DNA of 64,000 nucleotides from contig NZ_JACYUY010000001.1 in assembly GCF_014842025.1 (NCBI RefSeq), forward strand, positions 232,751 to 296,750, read 5' to 3'. The notes below the pieces were generated by a model. It was not told the origin of the DNA, did no database searches, and saw nothing but the letters and a program-made list of their open reading frames with translations. The DNA comes from Massilia sp. CFBP 13721. Its GTDB lineage: Bacteria > Pseudomonadota > Gammaproteobacteria > Burkholderiales > Burkholderiaceae_D. Shown here piece by piece: positions 1 to 8,430 of this stretch. The position numbers were made by a program, and so were the translations under genes. Every line of letters starts with the position of its first letter. Within the stretch, counting starts at the first letter, position 1.

Positions 1-2
1 CG

Positions 3-1373
3 CGCGCCGTCCCGGTCGATACGCCCCTGCGCATCGGCTTCGCGCAGGCGCCGGTGCTGGGTAGCGGTGGCGCCATCCGCATCCACCGCGTGCGCGACGA
101 CGCGCTGGTCGACAGCATCCCGCTGGGCGAGGAAGTGCGCGCCATCGGCTACCCCGGCCAGCCGCGCGCACGCCACGTGCGCTTCACGCCGGTCACGGTC
201 GAGGGCAGCACGCTGCTGGTGCAGCCGCATCTCGGCAAGCTCGATTACGCAACCGACTACTATGTGCTGGTCGACGCCGGCGTGGTGCCGGGCAGCGCGG
301 TCGGCCGCTGGACTTTCCGCACGGCGGACGCCGCCCCGAGCGGCACCACGCTCAGCGTCGACGACGATGGCCGCGCCGACTTCCGCACCGTGCAGGGCGC
401 GCTGAACCACGCGATGCGCGCTGTCGACAAGGCGACGCCGGTCACGGTCGACATCCGCAATGGCCGCTACCGCGAGCTGCTCTTCATCCTCGGCAAGGAC
501 AAGCTGCGCCTGCGCGGCGAGAGCCGCGACGGCGTCGTCATTTACGCCACCAACAACGACGGCCTGAACCCGGGTTCGGGCGCCAGCCAGGGGCTTGGCG
601 CGCCCTCGTTCTCGGGCGGGCGCGCGCTGCTGGCGGTCGAAGAGTCCGACCTGCTCACGCTCGAGAACCTCACGCTGCGCAATACCACCCTGCGCGCGAA
701 TACCCGTTCCGGCCAGGCCGAGACGCTGTACTTCAACGTCGAGGGCGGCCGCCTGGTGGCGAAGAACGCCAGCTTCTTCAGCGAGCAGGACACGATCCAG
801 GTGAAGGGTTATGCCTGGTTCTGGCGCACCCTCATCGAGGGCAACGTCGACTTCATCTGGGGCGCCAACCGCGCCGCCGTGTTCGAGGAAAGCGAGCTGC
901 GCTCGGTCGGCGACAGCAAGGACGCACAATCGGGCGGCTATGTTGTGCAGGCGCGCACAGTCGCCAGCAGCGACCCCGGGTTCGTGTGCCTGAACAGCGC
1001 GCTCACGCATGGGCCGGGCCCCAAGGGGAACGACGTGCCGCCCGGGGCCACCTGGCTGGCGCGCAGCCCGGGGACGGCATCGACCTGGGACAACGTCGCC
1101 TACATCAATTGCCGGATGGGCGAGCACGTGGCGCCCGCAGGGTGGGCCGGGGCCGGCGTGAACCGCGAGCCGGCGCCGAATCCGGCCCTGGCCGATGCGG
1201 CGCGCGGCTGGCGCGAATATGGTTCGATGGATTTGGCGGGCAAGCCGCTGGACCTGTCGCGCCGGGCTGGCGGTTATATGCTGACGGCGACGGAAGCGGC
1301 GGCGCGGTTTGGCAGCAGGAAGGTGATTTTCAGCGGGTTCAATGGTGGAGAAGGATGGGATCCGGCGCCGTGA
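3..1373 (+). CDS. Pectinesterase (CE8), 5' end missing
   Basis: This secreted carbohydrate esterase family 8 enzyme would remove methyl esters from homogalacturonan so that polygalacturonase can cut it. The frame is open from base 3, so the true start and signal peptide lie outside the window; 456 residues are visible. The first ~100 residues look like an Ig-like N-terminal domain. The CE8 beta-helix follows, beginning near the D-G-x-A-D-F-x-T-V-Q segment. Catalytic-site motifs are visible: QDT (Asp at visible residue 263) and VDFIWG (Asp 283), 20 residues apart as in the family, then GYVVQAR. The usual LGRPW motif is altered to LARSPG, so the substrate-binding arginine context differs. It converges on the esterase operon at 1666. 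The family call is strong; the in-vivo substrate is inferred from the locus. Confidence 0.9.
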   Translation, partial: RAVPVDTPLRIGFAQAPVLGSGGAIRIHRVRDDALVDSIPLGEEVRAIGYPGQPRARHVRFTPVTVEGSTLLVQPHLGKLDYATDYYVLVDAGVVPGSAVGRWTFRTADAAPSGTTLSVDDDGRADFRTVQGALNHAMRAVDKATPVTVDIRNGRYRELLFILGKDKLRLRGESRDGVVIYATNNDGLNPGSGASQGLGAPSFSGGRALLAVEESDLLTLENLTLRNTTLRANTRSGQAETLYFNVEGGRLVAKNASFFSEQDTIQVKGYAWFWRTLIEGNVDFIWGANRAAVFEESELRSVGDSKDAQSGGYVVQARTVASSDPGFVCLNSALTHGPGPKGNDVPPGATWLARSPGTASTWDNVAYINCRMGEHVAPAGWAGAGVNREPAPNPALADAARGWREYGSMDLAGKPLDLSRRAGGYMLTATEAAARFGSRKVIFSGFNGGEGWDPAP

Positions 1374-1423
1374 TGGCGCCGATGCGGCCAACAGATGCTT
1401 TGCGTTTGATCGAGCTGTGTAGA

Positions 1424-1630
1424 CGCGTGGACTCGGGAGTCCACCCTACGATTAACCAAGTTTTTGGCGCGTAACGTAGGGTGGCCCGGGCGGGGAACCG
1501 CTCCGCCTACGCGGTACACCTTCGCACGGCCGCAACGCTTGCCGGGTGTGCATAGGCACGAAAAACGGCCGTGGGCGGAGCCCACCCTACGGTTTTCGCG
1601 ATTCGTAGGGTGGAGTCCTGACTCCACGCG
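1424..1630. repeat. Cluster of four GTAGGGTGG palindromic units
   Basis: The 292-bp space between convergent genes holds four copies of a short palindromic unit of the form GTAGGGTGG-N-CCACGCG. They run reverse (1424-1449), forward (about 1476-1513), reverse (about 1569-1590) and forward (1605-1630). The first and last contain near-perfect hairpins (GTGGACTC/GAGTCCAC type). The same unit recurs between genes at 8018, 15265, 26549 and 32712. No gene is seen here. A role as bidirectional terminator or REP-like element is inference. Confidence 0.7.
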
Positions 1631-1665
1631 GATCACCGCCCGCGTCTTGGCAAATTGGATGACGG

Positions 1666-2688
1666 CTACGGAGCCGGCGAACCGGCGTCCTGCTTGCCCT
1701 CACCTCCCCGCATGTGTTCATCCAAAAACCGCACGGTCGCCTCCACCGTCGGCGCCAGCCACGGGTCGAACAGCCAGAAACTGTGCGGCGTCTCCGGCAG
1801 CAGCAGCACCCTGCTCGGCACCCCGGCCGCATCCATTTTCGCGATCATCGCTTCGCGCCCCACCGCGAAGCGGGTCTGGGCGCTGCCGATGAACAGGATC
1901 GGCGGCGTGTGTGCGTTCACGTAAAAGGTTGGCGAGGCGTCGCGCCACAGCGCTGCTTTTTCCGCGTAGCGCCCGCCGAACCAGGCGCCGGCCGACGACG
2001 GCTGCTTGGCCGGGGCGTCCTCGTACTTGCGCGCCGCCTCCGAAGTGAAATCGGACAGGCCGTCGATGTTCACGATGGCCTGCGCCGCACTGGACGCCGT
2101 ACCCGCGCTGGTGCCTGATGCTGCACCCGGATCGAAGCGCCCGAGCCCACCGGTCACGCCGACCAGGCTCGCAATCTGCCCGCCGGCCGAACCGCCGCCC
2201 ACCGCGATGCGTTGCGGGTCGATGCCGTACTGCGCCGCATGCGCGCGCATCCAGCGCAGCGCCGCCTTGACGTCGTGGATCGCGGCCGGATACGGCGCTT
2301 CCGGCGACAGGCGGTAGCTCACCGTGGCCGCCGCATAGCCGCGTTCGGCCATGCGGATCGCCATCGGCGCGAAGTTGGCGCGCACGCCGGTGCGCCAGCC
2401 GCCGCCGTGCACCAGCACGATGCCGGGCAGCTGTTTGCCGGCGCGTGCTTTGGGCAGGTAAAGGTCCAACTGCAGCGCGCGGGTGCCATGGCTGATGTAG
2501 GTGATGTCGCGCAGCGCCTCCACCGTGGCCGGCACCTCGCGGCTGGCGACCGCGATGAAGGGATATTGCTTGACCAGTTTGGTGTACGTGGTCTCGGCGG
2601 TATAGCTCTCGGGTGCGGGCTGGGCGCAGGCGCCGGCCGCCAAGCCGGCCAGCGCGGCCGCCATCAGTTTCAGGCGCAGGGATTTCAT
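1666..2688 (-). CDS. Secreted alpha/beta hydrolase (BD-FAE/acetyl-esterase type)
   Basis: This 340-residue alpha/beta hydrolase probably removes acetyl or feruloyl groups from pectic or hemicellulosic material. The N-terminus (MKSLRLKLMAAALAGLAAG, then an ACA-Q junction) is a Sec signal peptide. The oxyanion-hole motif HGGGW is followed by the nucleophile elbow GGGSAGG, and the catalytic His is in a PHSFW motif near the C-terminus. The start is the ATG at 2688, which overlaps the epimerase stop in a TCAT/ATGA arrangement and so implies translational coupling. It is the last gene of the udh-epimerase-esterase operon. The family is clear; the precise ester cleaved is inferred from the pectin context. 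Confidence 0.85.
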   Translation of the reverse strand: MKSLRLKLMAAALAGLAAGACAQPAPESYTAETTYTKLVKQYPFIAVASREVPATVEALRDITYISHGTRALQLDLYLPKARAGKQLPGIVLVHGGGWRTGVRANFAPMAIRMAERGYAAATVSYRLSPEAPYPAAIHDVKAALRWMRAHAAQYGIDPQRIAVGGGSAGGQIASLVGVTGGLGRFDPGAASGTSAGTASSAAQAIVNIDGLSDFTSEAARKYEDAPAKQPSSAGAWFGGRYAEKAALWRDASPTFYVNAHTPPILFIGSAQTRFAVGREAMIAKMDAAGVPSRVLLLPETPHSFWLFDPWLAPTVEATVRFLDEHMRGGEGKQDAGSPAP

Positions 2689-3587
2689 GCAGTTTCCTTC
2701 GATGCCCCCTCGTGCACGCGGAACACGACGCGGCGGCGCAGCATCTGTCCCGGCGCCAGCACCGTCAAGCCATTGCGTACGGCGCCCTCGGGCAGGTTGT
2801 GGGCATTGATCGCGTGGTCGACCGGTTCGAAGCAAAAGAAGTCGCGTCCAACCGGCGCGTACAGGATGTAGTACGCCATATCGGCCTCGATCGCCAGCGA
2901 GACGCCGCTGTCGGGCCAGTGCACCTCGGCCTGGCCATCCCAGCCGCGAAACACATGGTCGACCTGGCCGTCCGGCAGCGCCTTCGCTGCCGCGAAATCC
3001 CATTCCGGCGGCAGGTCGATGCTCTCTTCGGGCAGGCCGCGCGCGTCGCGGGTCCAGGTGCCGCGCGCACGGGCGCGCAGCGTTACGCCTGGGCGCCGTT
3101 CCAGCCACGGGTGCAGGCCGAGCCCGAACGGCAGCCGTATCGCCCCCGTATTCGTGACTTCCAGCGTCACCTGCAACGCGGCCTCGCTCAGGGTGTAGCG
3201 CAGGCGCGCCACGTAAGAGAATGGGGCGCCGCCGCGCCGGTCCAGCAGCAGCGTGAGGCCGGTCGCGGAGCGCGCTTCCACCGTCCACGGGTGCTGCCAG
3301 CCGTCGCCATGGATCGGGCACGGCTCGCCGGCGCGGTTCGGCGCCGGCGCGATGCTGCGGCCTTCGAACATGAAGCCGGCCGGGTCGATCCGGTTCGACC
3401 ACGGCACCAGCGGGAAACATGCCAGCTGCGAAGTGCTCGGCGCCGGCGCCCCGGGCGTGTGCACGTAGGGGCGCAGCAGCGCGTGGGTGTCGGCGCCGCG
3501 GCGCCAGTCGAGGCGCCCCAGGCCGCCGGCGGCGCCGGGCAGCACCTCGGCGTGCAGCGCGCCGCAGCGCAGGTGAAGCGTCTCCAT
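2685..3587 (-). CDS. Aldose 1-epimerase family protein (galactose mutarotase fold)
   Basis: This 300-residue cytoplasmic protein of the galactose-mutarotase-like superfamily would interconvert sugar anomers. Visible features are PWSNRI, PIHGDGWQHPW with the conserved His, and a second GLGLHPWL histidine motif. The start is the ATG at 3587, 8 nt after the udh stop; the longer reading frame upstream is antisense-like noise over udh. Bacterial uronate dehydrogenases characterised so far act on the beta-pyranose form of the uronate. A mutarotase directly downstream of udh is therefore likely to feed it, or to act on the lactone/uronate pool. That role is inference; family membership is well supported. 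Confidence 0.85.
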   Translation of the reverse strand: METLHLRCGALHAEVLPGAAGGLGRLDWRRGADTHALLRPYVHTPGAPAPSTSQLACFPLVPWSNRIDPAGFMFEGRSIAPAPNRAGEPCPIHGDGWQHPWTVEARSATGLTLLLDRRGGAPFSYVARLRYTLSEAALQVTLEVTNTGAIRLPFGLGLHPWLERRPGVTLRARARGTWTRDARGLPEESIDLPPEWDFAAAKALPDGQVDHVFRGWDGQAEVHWPDSGVSLAIEADMAYYILYAPVGRDFFCFEPVDHAINAHNLPEGAVRNGLTVLAPGQMLRRRVVFRVHEGASKETA

Positions 3588-3595
3588 CGTGCGGC

Positions 3596-4444
3596 TTATT
3601 TGAACATCGGGCCGTCGAGCAGGAATTTGCCGCCCTGGTAGATGGTCGTGACGTCGTCCGGCGCCGGGAACTCGGCGGTGTCGGGGAACTTGTCCGCAAA
3701 TTGCGACGAGCTGTCCTTGGCCTTGTAGCCGAGGTGGCGCGCATAGCGGTTGTCCCACCACAGGCTGTCGTTGTCGGACATGCCGAACACGATGGTGTGG
3801 CCGACGCGCGGCGCGAACAGCGAGCAACGCAGCATTTCGGTCAGGTCGTCGTAGCTGAAATAGGTCGTCATCATGCGCTTGTTGGCCGGCTCCGGGAAGC
3901 TCGAACCGATGCGGATGCAGACGGTCTCGAGGCCGAAGCGGTCGTAGTAGTAGCGCGACATGGTCTCGCCGAAGCACTTGCTGATGCCGTACATGCTGTC
4001 GGCGCGCACGGGCATGCTGGCGTCCAGCATGTCGGTGGTCTTGTAATAGCCGACCGCGTGGTTCGAGCTGGCGAAAATGATGCGCTTGACGCCATGCTTG
4101 TGCGCCGCTTCGTACAAATTGGCCACACCGAGGATGTTGGCCTGCATGATGGCTTCGAACGGGGCTTCGGTCGAGATGCCGCCGAAGTGCAGGATCGCGT
4201 CCACGCCTTCGAGCAGGGCCAGCACCGCCGCCTTGTCGGCCAGGTCGCATTGGACGGTCTCTTCGTTCGGGCCGGCCTCGCCCATCTCGGCCAGGTCGGA
4301 CAGGCGCACGACGTCCGCCCATGGCTTGATGCGCTCGCGCAGGATGCGTCCGAGGCCGCCCGCGGCGCCGGTGAGCAGGATGCGTTTGAAAGGTTTGATT
4401 GGCTGCGATGGTGCAGTCGGTGCGGTCGGTGCGGATTGGGTCAT
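3596..4444 (-). CDS. udh: Uronate dehydrogenase (NAD-dependent)
   Basis: Uronate dehydrogenase (EC 1.1.1.203) oxidises D-galacturonate or D-glucuronate to the 1,5-aldarolactone, the first committed step of the oxidative hexuronate pathway. The 282-residue extended short-chain dehydrogenase has the nucleotide-binding motif TGAAGGLG at residues 25-32, an SSNHAVGYY active-site segment, and the catalytic YGISK (Tyr152, Lys156). A low-complexity T/A/P-rich stretch of about 16 residues precedes the Rossmann fold. It is first in a three-gene operon with the mutarotase and the esterase, and divergent from the GH105 operon. The shared 190-bp region carries the palindromic operator module at 4513-4567. 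Confidence 0.93.
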   Translation of the reverse strand: MTQSAPTAPTAPSQPIKPFKRILLTGAAGGLGRILRERIKPWADVVRLSDLAEMGEAGPNEETVQCDLADKAAVLALLEGVDAILHFGGISTEAPFEAIMQANILGVANLYEAAHKHGVKRIIFASSNHAVGYYKTTDMLDASMPVRADSMYGISKCFGETMSRYYYDRFGLETVCIRIGSSFPEPANKRMMTTYFSYDDLTEMLRCSLFAPRVGHTIVFGMSDNDSLWWDNRYARHLGYKAKDSSSQFADKFPDTAEFPAPDDVTTIYQGGKFLLDGPMFK

Positions 4445-4512
4445 GCCATTCTTCCTGTTGGTGTCGAAAAAAACTGTCTCTGCTGGCAGTATGCCATGAA
4501 CTTTCGGTAAGC

Positions 4513-4567
4513 GGCTAGTCCGCCTTGCGCATGCGGTCAGACCACATTAGAATGGCCTGACCAAAAA
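4513..4567. promoter_or_regulatory. Promoter/operator module, copy 1 (GntR/FadR-type sites)
   Basis: A 55-bp block matches 12536-12590 with only 7 mismatches. On the plus strand it reads -35 TTGCGC (4525-4530), 17-bp spacer, -10 TAGAAT (4548-4553), pointing at GH105. An operator-like CGGTCAGACCA (4534-4544) lies in the spacer. A second site TGGCCTGACCA (4553-4563) overlaps the last -10 base and runs toward the start point. Their centres are 19 bp apart. On the minus strand CTGACC (4540-4535), 17 bp, TAGCCG (4517-4512) could be the udh promoter. The site matches the FadR-subfamily core GGTNNNACC. Binding by the GntR protein at 12606 is inference. Confidence 0.75.
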
Positions 4568-4634
4568 AGCAATCCGTCACCCATTCCTGGCGCCGACCGG
4601 ACTGCTCCACAATAATCCACTCGATGAGACGACC

Positions 4635-6035
4635 TTGAACCTGCCGACCAAGCTGCTTGCCGCCCTCGTTACCCTCTCCGTCCTCGGCACCGCCGCCGCC
4701 GAAGGTCCCTACCGCAATCCCGACAACAAGAGCGCCAAGGATGCCGGCGAAGGCACCTACCCGGTCCCGTACAAGAAGCCGGTCCCGGCCGAGATCACGG
4801 CCGCCCTGCACCGCATCCGCGGCTACATGGATGCGCATACGCCCTCAACCGTGGTCAACAAGTCGACCAAGGCCCCGATCACCGACTTCAGGACGCCGGT
4901 CAAGGACGCGGTCATGGCCGAGAGCGAGGCCGACTTCGGCCTGCAGGTCTACGAGATGGGCGTGGTCCACGCCGGTATGCTGAAAGCCGCCGAAGTCACC
5001 GGCGACAAGCGTTTCACCGAGATGACCAATCGCCACCTGCAGTTCTTCGCCGACAAGCTGCCCTACTTCCGCGCCCAGGAAGAACGCTTCAAGCTCGAAC
5101 GCGCCAACGCCTTCTCGCGCTTCATCGACCCGCGCTCGCTGGACGACGCCGGCTCGATGTGCGCGGCCATGATGCGCGCGCGTGCGGCGAAGATCGGTCC
5201 GGACCTGTCGAAGCAGATCGCGGTGTGCGGCAACTGGGTCGCCAAGCAGCAGTTCCGCCTGCCCGACGGCACCCTGGCGCGCCAGCGTCCGCAAGCCGTG
5301 TCGCTGTGGGCCGACGACATGTACATGGGCGTGCCGGCGCTGGCCGAACTGGGCCGCATGACCGGCGAGCGCGCCTATTTCGACGACGCGGTGAAGAACG
5401 TGCTGCAGATGTCGGCCTACATGTTCAACCCGCAGCTGAACATCTATACCCACGGCTGGAACGCCAACAACCCGGACGCGCCGCAGTTCTACTGGGGCCG
5501 CGCCAACGGCTGGGCGGTGCTGACCATGTCCGACCTGCTCGACGTGCTGCCGAAGGACCACCCGGGCTACCCGAAGGTGCTGGAACAGCTGCGTAAAACC
5601 CTGAAAGGCATCGCCCAGCTGCAGTCGGGCACCGGCCTGTGGCACCAGATGCTGGACCGGAACGACTCCTACCTGGAAACCTCGGCCAGCGCCATGTTCA
5701 CCTATGTGTTCGCGCACGCCGTCAACCAGGGCTGGGTCAGCCCGACCACCTATGGCTCGATCGCCGTGGCCGGCTGGGCGGGCCTGTCGACCAAGATCAA
5801 CGACAAGGGCCAGGTCGAAGGCACCTGCGTCGGCACCACCTTCGCCAGCGACCAGGTGTACTACTACAACCGTCCGACCAGCGTCGACGCGTTGCACGGC
5901 TACGGCCCGACGCTGCTGGCCGGCGCCGAGATCATCAAGCTGGTGAACAACCCGGCCTTCGCCATCGAACACCGCGTGCGCACCTATCACTTCGTGCCCA
6001 AGGGTGGCCAGACCAACTACCGCGAACACCACTGA
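4635..6035 (+). CDS. GH105 unsaturated rhamnogalacturonyl/galacturonyl hydrolase
   Basis: This 466-residue family 105 glycoside hydrolase would release the unsaturated uronic acid from pectin oligosaccharides made by lyases. The (alpha/alpha)6-barrel motifs are visible: ADDMYMG with the catalytic-type Asp, YWGRANGWA, and GLWHQMLDR with a SYLETSASAMF segment. The start is a TTG at 4635, which gives a clean Sec signal (MNLPTKLLAALVTLSVLGTA, cleavage near TAAA-EG); no in-frame ATG fits. It is the first gene after the 4513-4567 promoter and is followed 15 nt later by the DUF4861 gene. GH88 is an alternative family, but GH105 fits better. Confidence 0.88.
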   Translation: MNLPTKLLAALVTLSVLGTAAAEGPYRNPDNKSAKDAGEGTYPVPYKKPVPAEITAALHRIRGYMDAHTPSTVVNKSTKAPITDFRTPVKDAVMAESEADFGLQVYEMGVVHAGMLKAAEVTGDKRFTEMTNRHLQFFADKLPYFRAQEERFKLERANAFSRFIDPRSLDDAGSMCAAMMRARAAKIGPDLSKQIAVCGNWVAKQQFRLPDGTLARQRPQAVSLWADDMYMGVPALAELGRMTGERAYFDDAVKNVLQMSAYMFNPQLNIYTHGWNANNPDAPQFYWGRANGWAVLTMSDLLDVLPKDHPGYPKVLEQLRKTLKGIAQLQSGTGLWHQMLDRNDSYLETSASAMFTYVFAHAVNQGWVSPTTYGSIAVAGWAGLSTKINDKGQVEGTCVGTTFASDQVYYYNRPTSVDALHGYGPTLLAGAEIIKLVNNPAFAIEHRVRTYHFVPKGGQTNYREHH

Positions 6036-6050
6036 TTCCAGGGGAGCCTC

Positions 6051-7277
6051 ATGCAATCGACCGTTTTACGTTTTTCGCTGGCCGCCCTGTTTGCGTCCGC
6101 GCTTGTACCTTCCATTGCTTTCGCCGCCGACGCGCTGACCGTCACCGTCAGCCATGACCTGGCGCTGGCGCGGCCTTCCGAGACCATCACCATTCCCTGG
6201 AGCGAGGTCAATCGCGCCCTGCCCGGCGCCCTGATCCAGCGCCTGGTGGTCAAGGATGCGAAGGGACGCGTCCTGCCGCACCAGGTGACCAACGTGGCGC
6301 CGCTGGCCAAGGACCCGAAGAACGAGGGCGCGGCCTACGGCGAACTGATCTTCCAGCACGACTTTGCCGCCGGCGAAAAGCGCGCCAGCTTCACGGTCGA
6401 AAAGAGCGACACGCTCAATCCGGTGTTCCCGGCCAGGGCGTTCGCCCGCTACGTGCCGGAACGGCTGGACGACTTCGCGTGGGAGAACGACCGCGTTGCG
6501 CACCGCACCTACGGCCCGGCGCTAGCCGCCCCCGCCCCGGCCGGCAGCGGCAAGGAAGTGCTGGTGACCAGTGGCCTCGACCTGTGGTTCAAGCGCGTCG
6601 ATTATCCGATCGTCGACCGCTGGTACAACAAGGGCCACGACCACTACCACAAGGACGAGGGCGAAGGCATGGACATGTACAACGTCGGCAAGTCGCGCGG
6701 TGCCGGCGGCACCGGCGTCTGGGACGGCACCGCCCTCGCCACCAGCACCAACTACGCTACCTGGAAAGTGCTGGCCAACGGCCCGGTGCGCGCCGTCTTC
6801 GAACTCAGCTACGACGCCTGGGACGCCGCCGGCACGAAGGTTTCGGAAGTCAAGCGCTTCACGGTCGACGCCGGCCACCAGCTCGACCAGATCGACAGCA
6901 CCTTCACCTTCAGCGGCCCGCAACAGCTCACCGTCGCCGTCGGCCTGAACAAGACGCCGTCGGACAAGAAGCAGGATCCGAAGATCGCGGTGGTGCGCAG
7001 CGAATCCGATCCATCGCTGCTGCAGTGGGTACAGCAGGCCAGCAACGGGTCGATCGGCACCGCCATCGTGCTGCCGGGCGCCAGCGGCTTCGCCGACGAC
7101 GCGCTGAACCACCTGGTGCTGGCCAAGGTGGAATCGGGTAAACCGTTGCGCTACTACGCCGGCGCCGCCTGGGACCGGGCCGGGCACATCACGTCGCAGG
7201 AAGCCTGGACCGCGTACGTGGCGCAGGCCGCGGCGCGCGCGAAGAATCCGGTGAAGGTAAGCCTGGGTTCGCGTTAA
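6051..7277 (+). CDS. DUF4861 domain protein, exported
   Basis: This 408-residue protein is probably a DUF4861 family member, a group often found beside GH105/GH28 genes but without a firmly assigned activity. The N-terminus MQSTVLRFSLAALFASALVP with an AFA-AD junction is a Sec signal peptide, so it acts in the periplasm or outside. Family-like stretches include WENDRVAHRTYGP, the His/Asp-rich KGHDHYHKDEGEGMDMY segment (a possible metal or uronate site) and GAGGTGVWDG. A strong Shine-Dalgarno AGGGGAG precedes the ATG. It is cotranscribed with GH105. A role in pectin breakdown is inferred from context only. Confidence 0.78.
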   Translation: MQSTVLRFSLAALFASALVPSIAFAADALTVTVSHDLALARPSETITIPWSEVNRALPGALIQRLVVKDAKGRVLPHQVTNVAPLAKDPKNEGAAYGELIFQHDFAAGEKRASFTVEKSDTLNPVFPARAFARYVPERLDDFAWENDRVAHRTYGPALAAPAPAGSGKEVLVTSGLDLWFKRVDYPIVDRWYNKGHDHYHKDEGEGMDMYNVGKSRGAGGTGVWDGTALATSTNYATWKVLANGPVRAVFELSYDAWDAAGTKVSEVKRFTVDAGHQLDQIDSTFTFSGPQQLTVAVGLNKTPSDKKQDPKIAVVRSESDPSLLQWVQQASNGSIGTAIVLPGASGFADDALNHLVLAKVESGKPLRYYAGAAWDRAGHITSQEAWTAYVAQAAARAKNPVKVSLGSR

Positions 7278-7373
7278 CGAAATTGGGGTGGCCGTGGCCA
7301 CCCCTTCCCCCTTGACCATGGCCGCTGCCTGCGCCATGCTGTGCGCGCCCCCTTCACCGCGCCCAGGAACACC

Positions 7374-8021
7374 ATGTACATCCGCCCCGACCACCGCTTC
7401 GACGACCCGAATGCGCTGTTCGCGCTGATCGAAGAACACGCCCTCGGCGCCTGGGTCCTTGGCGGCGCGGACGGCCTGCTGGCCAACCACATCCCCTTCC
7501 TGCTCGACCGCGAGCGCGGCCCGCACGGCACGCTGGTCGGCCACGTCGCGCGCGCCAACCCGGTCTGGCGCGCGCTCGCCGCCGGCTCGCCGTCGCTCGT
7601 CATGTTCCAGGGGCCGCAAGCCTACATCACGCCGAACTGGTATCCGGGCAAGGCCGAGCATGGGAAAGTGGTGCCGACCTGGGATTACGCCGTGGTCCAC
7701 GCCCATGGCGTGGCGCGTGCTGTCGAGGACCCGGCCTGGCTGATGGACATGCTCGATCGCCTGACCAACGCGCAGGAAGCGGCGCAGCCGGCGCCGTGGA
7801 AAGTGAGCGACGCGCCGCGCGGCTACATCGACAAGCTGCTGCGCGCGATCGTCGGCATCGAGATCCCGATCGACCGGCTCGAGGGCAAGCTGAAGGCGAG
7901 CCAGGACGAGGCGGTGCGTGACCGGCTGGGAACGGTAGAAGGCTTGCGTGGCCTGGTGCGGCCGAAGGGGGCGATGGCGGAGCTGGTAGCGAACGCGATC
8001 GAGGCAGACCGCGAGGCGTAG
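7374..8021 (+). CDS. FMN-binding negative transcriptional regulator (PaiB family)
   Basis: This 215-residue protein of the PaiB/FMN-binding split-barrel family starts MYIRPDHRF, a typical N-terminus, and has the conserved QAYITPNWYPGK and VVPTWDY motifs. Homologues are annotated as negative regulators in Bacillus, but many look like flavin- or haem-binding proteins, so the regulatory role is not assured. I chose the ATG at 7374, preceded by CAGGAAC, over the upstream GTG at 7341 because it matches the family N-terminus. Its TAG stop is part of the GTAGGG repeat unit that begins at 8018. No functional link to pectin use is evident. Confidence 0.82.
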   Translation: MYIRPDHRFDDPNALFALIEEHALGAWVLGGADGLLANHIPFLLDRERGPHGTLVGHVARANPVWRALAAGSPSLVMFQGPQAYITPNWYPGKAEHGKVVPTWDYAVVHAHGVARAVEDPAWLMDMLDRLTNAQEAAQPAPWKVSDAPRGYIDKLLRAIVGIEIPIDRLEGKLKASQDEAVRDRLGTVEGLRGLVRPKGAMAELVANAIEADREA

Positions 8022-8110
8022 GGCGGGCATGCCCGCGTTACGTGCGTTTCACAAAGCCGTACAACCGAATATCCACCGCATGCACGAAAGAATGCGCACG
8101 TAACGCGTGG
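8018..8110. repeat. GTAGGG palindromic unit pair after the PaiB gene
   Basis: A forward unit (8018-8046) contains the uninterrupted palindrome GCGGGCATGCCCGC followed by GTTACGTGCG. A partial reverse unit near 8092-8110 reads CGCACGTAACGCGTGGG. The two outer parts are inverted copies of each other, so the pair could fold as one long stem. The unit supplies the TAG stop of the upstream gene. It belongs to the same family as 1424-1630. Confidence 0.6.
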
Positions 8111-8160
8111 GTACCAATGCCAGTCAGTCAAGCCAGCCTTCGTTTCAAGAACGATGCTCA

Positions 8161-8337
8161 GACCCGTAAGGTGGGCGGCTCCACCTTCTCAGCTTGCGGA
8201 CCAAGAACGCTTGCGCCGCCCACGCGTTCAACCAGCGGGTGATTCGTCGCGAAGTTTCAGCGTGTGGTTGAACGCGTGGGCGGCATCCAGCCAGCAGGCA
8301 TTCACGCGCTCAGGTATAGCCGCCCACCTTACGGGTC
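8161..8337. repeat. 177-bp nested inverted-repeat element, copy 1
   Basis: The element is bounded by perfect 20-bp inverted arms (8161-8180 gacccgtaaggtgggcggct; 8318-8337 its reverse complement). It contains a second perfect 20-bp inverted repeat (8215-8234 and 8265-8284, gccgcccacgcgttcaacca) around a 30-nt centre with CGTCGCGAAGTTTCAG. A second copy with the same architecture is at 18227-18394. It has no open frame of note and no transposase. It fills most of the 409-bp gap between convergent genes at 8021 and 8431. Confidence 0.8.
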
Positions 8338-8430
8338 CGGGCACTCTTTCCTGAAAATGCGGCTTAACTAGCAGGCATCAGGCCATTGGCCGAAATGACC
8401 CATCCGGTACACCGCTACCAACAGCGAGAA

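Noticed and set aside
1666..3744. 692-residue minus-strand frame joining the esterase to upstream sequence
   Set aside because: Only the part from 2688 is the esterase. The upstream portion runs out of frame through the mutarotase gene and lacks motifs.
8161..8337. Insertion sequence
   Set aside because: Inverted arms are present but there is no transposase frame and no target-site duplication that I could see; described as a repeat element instead.
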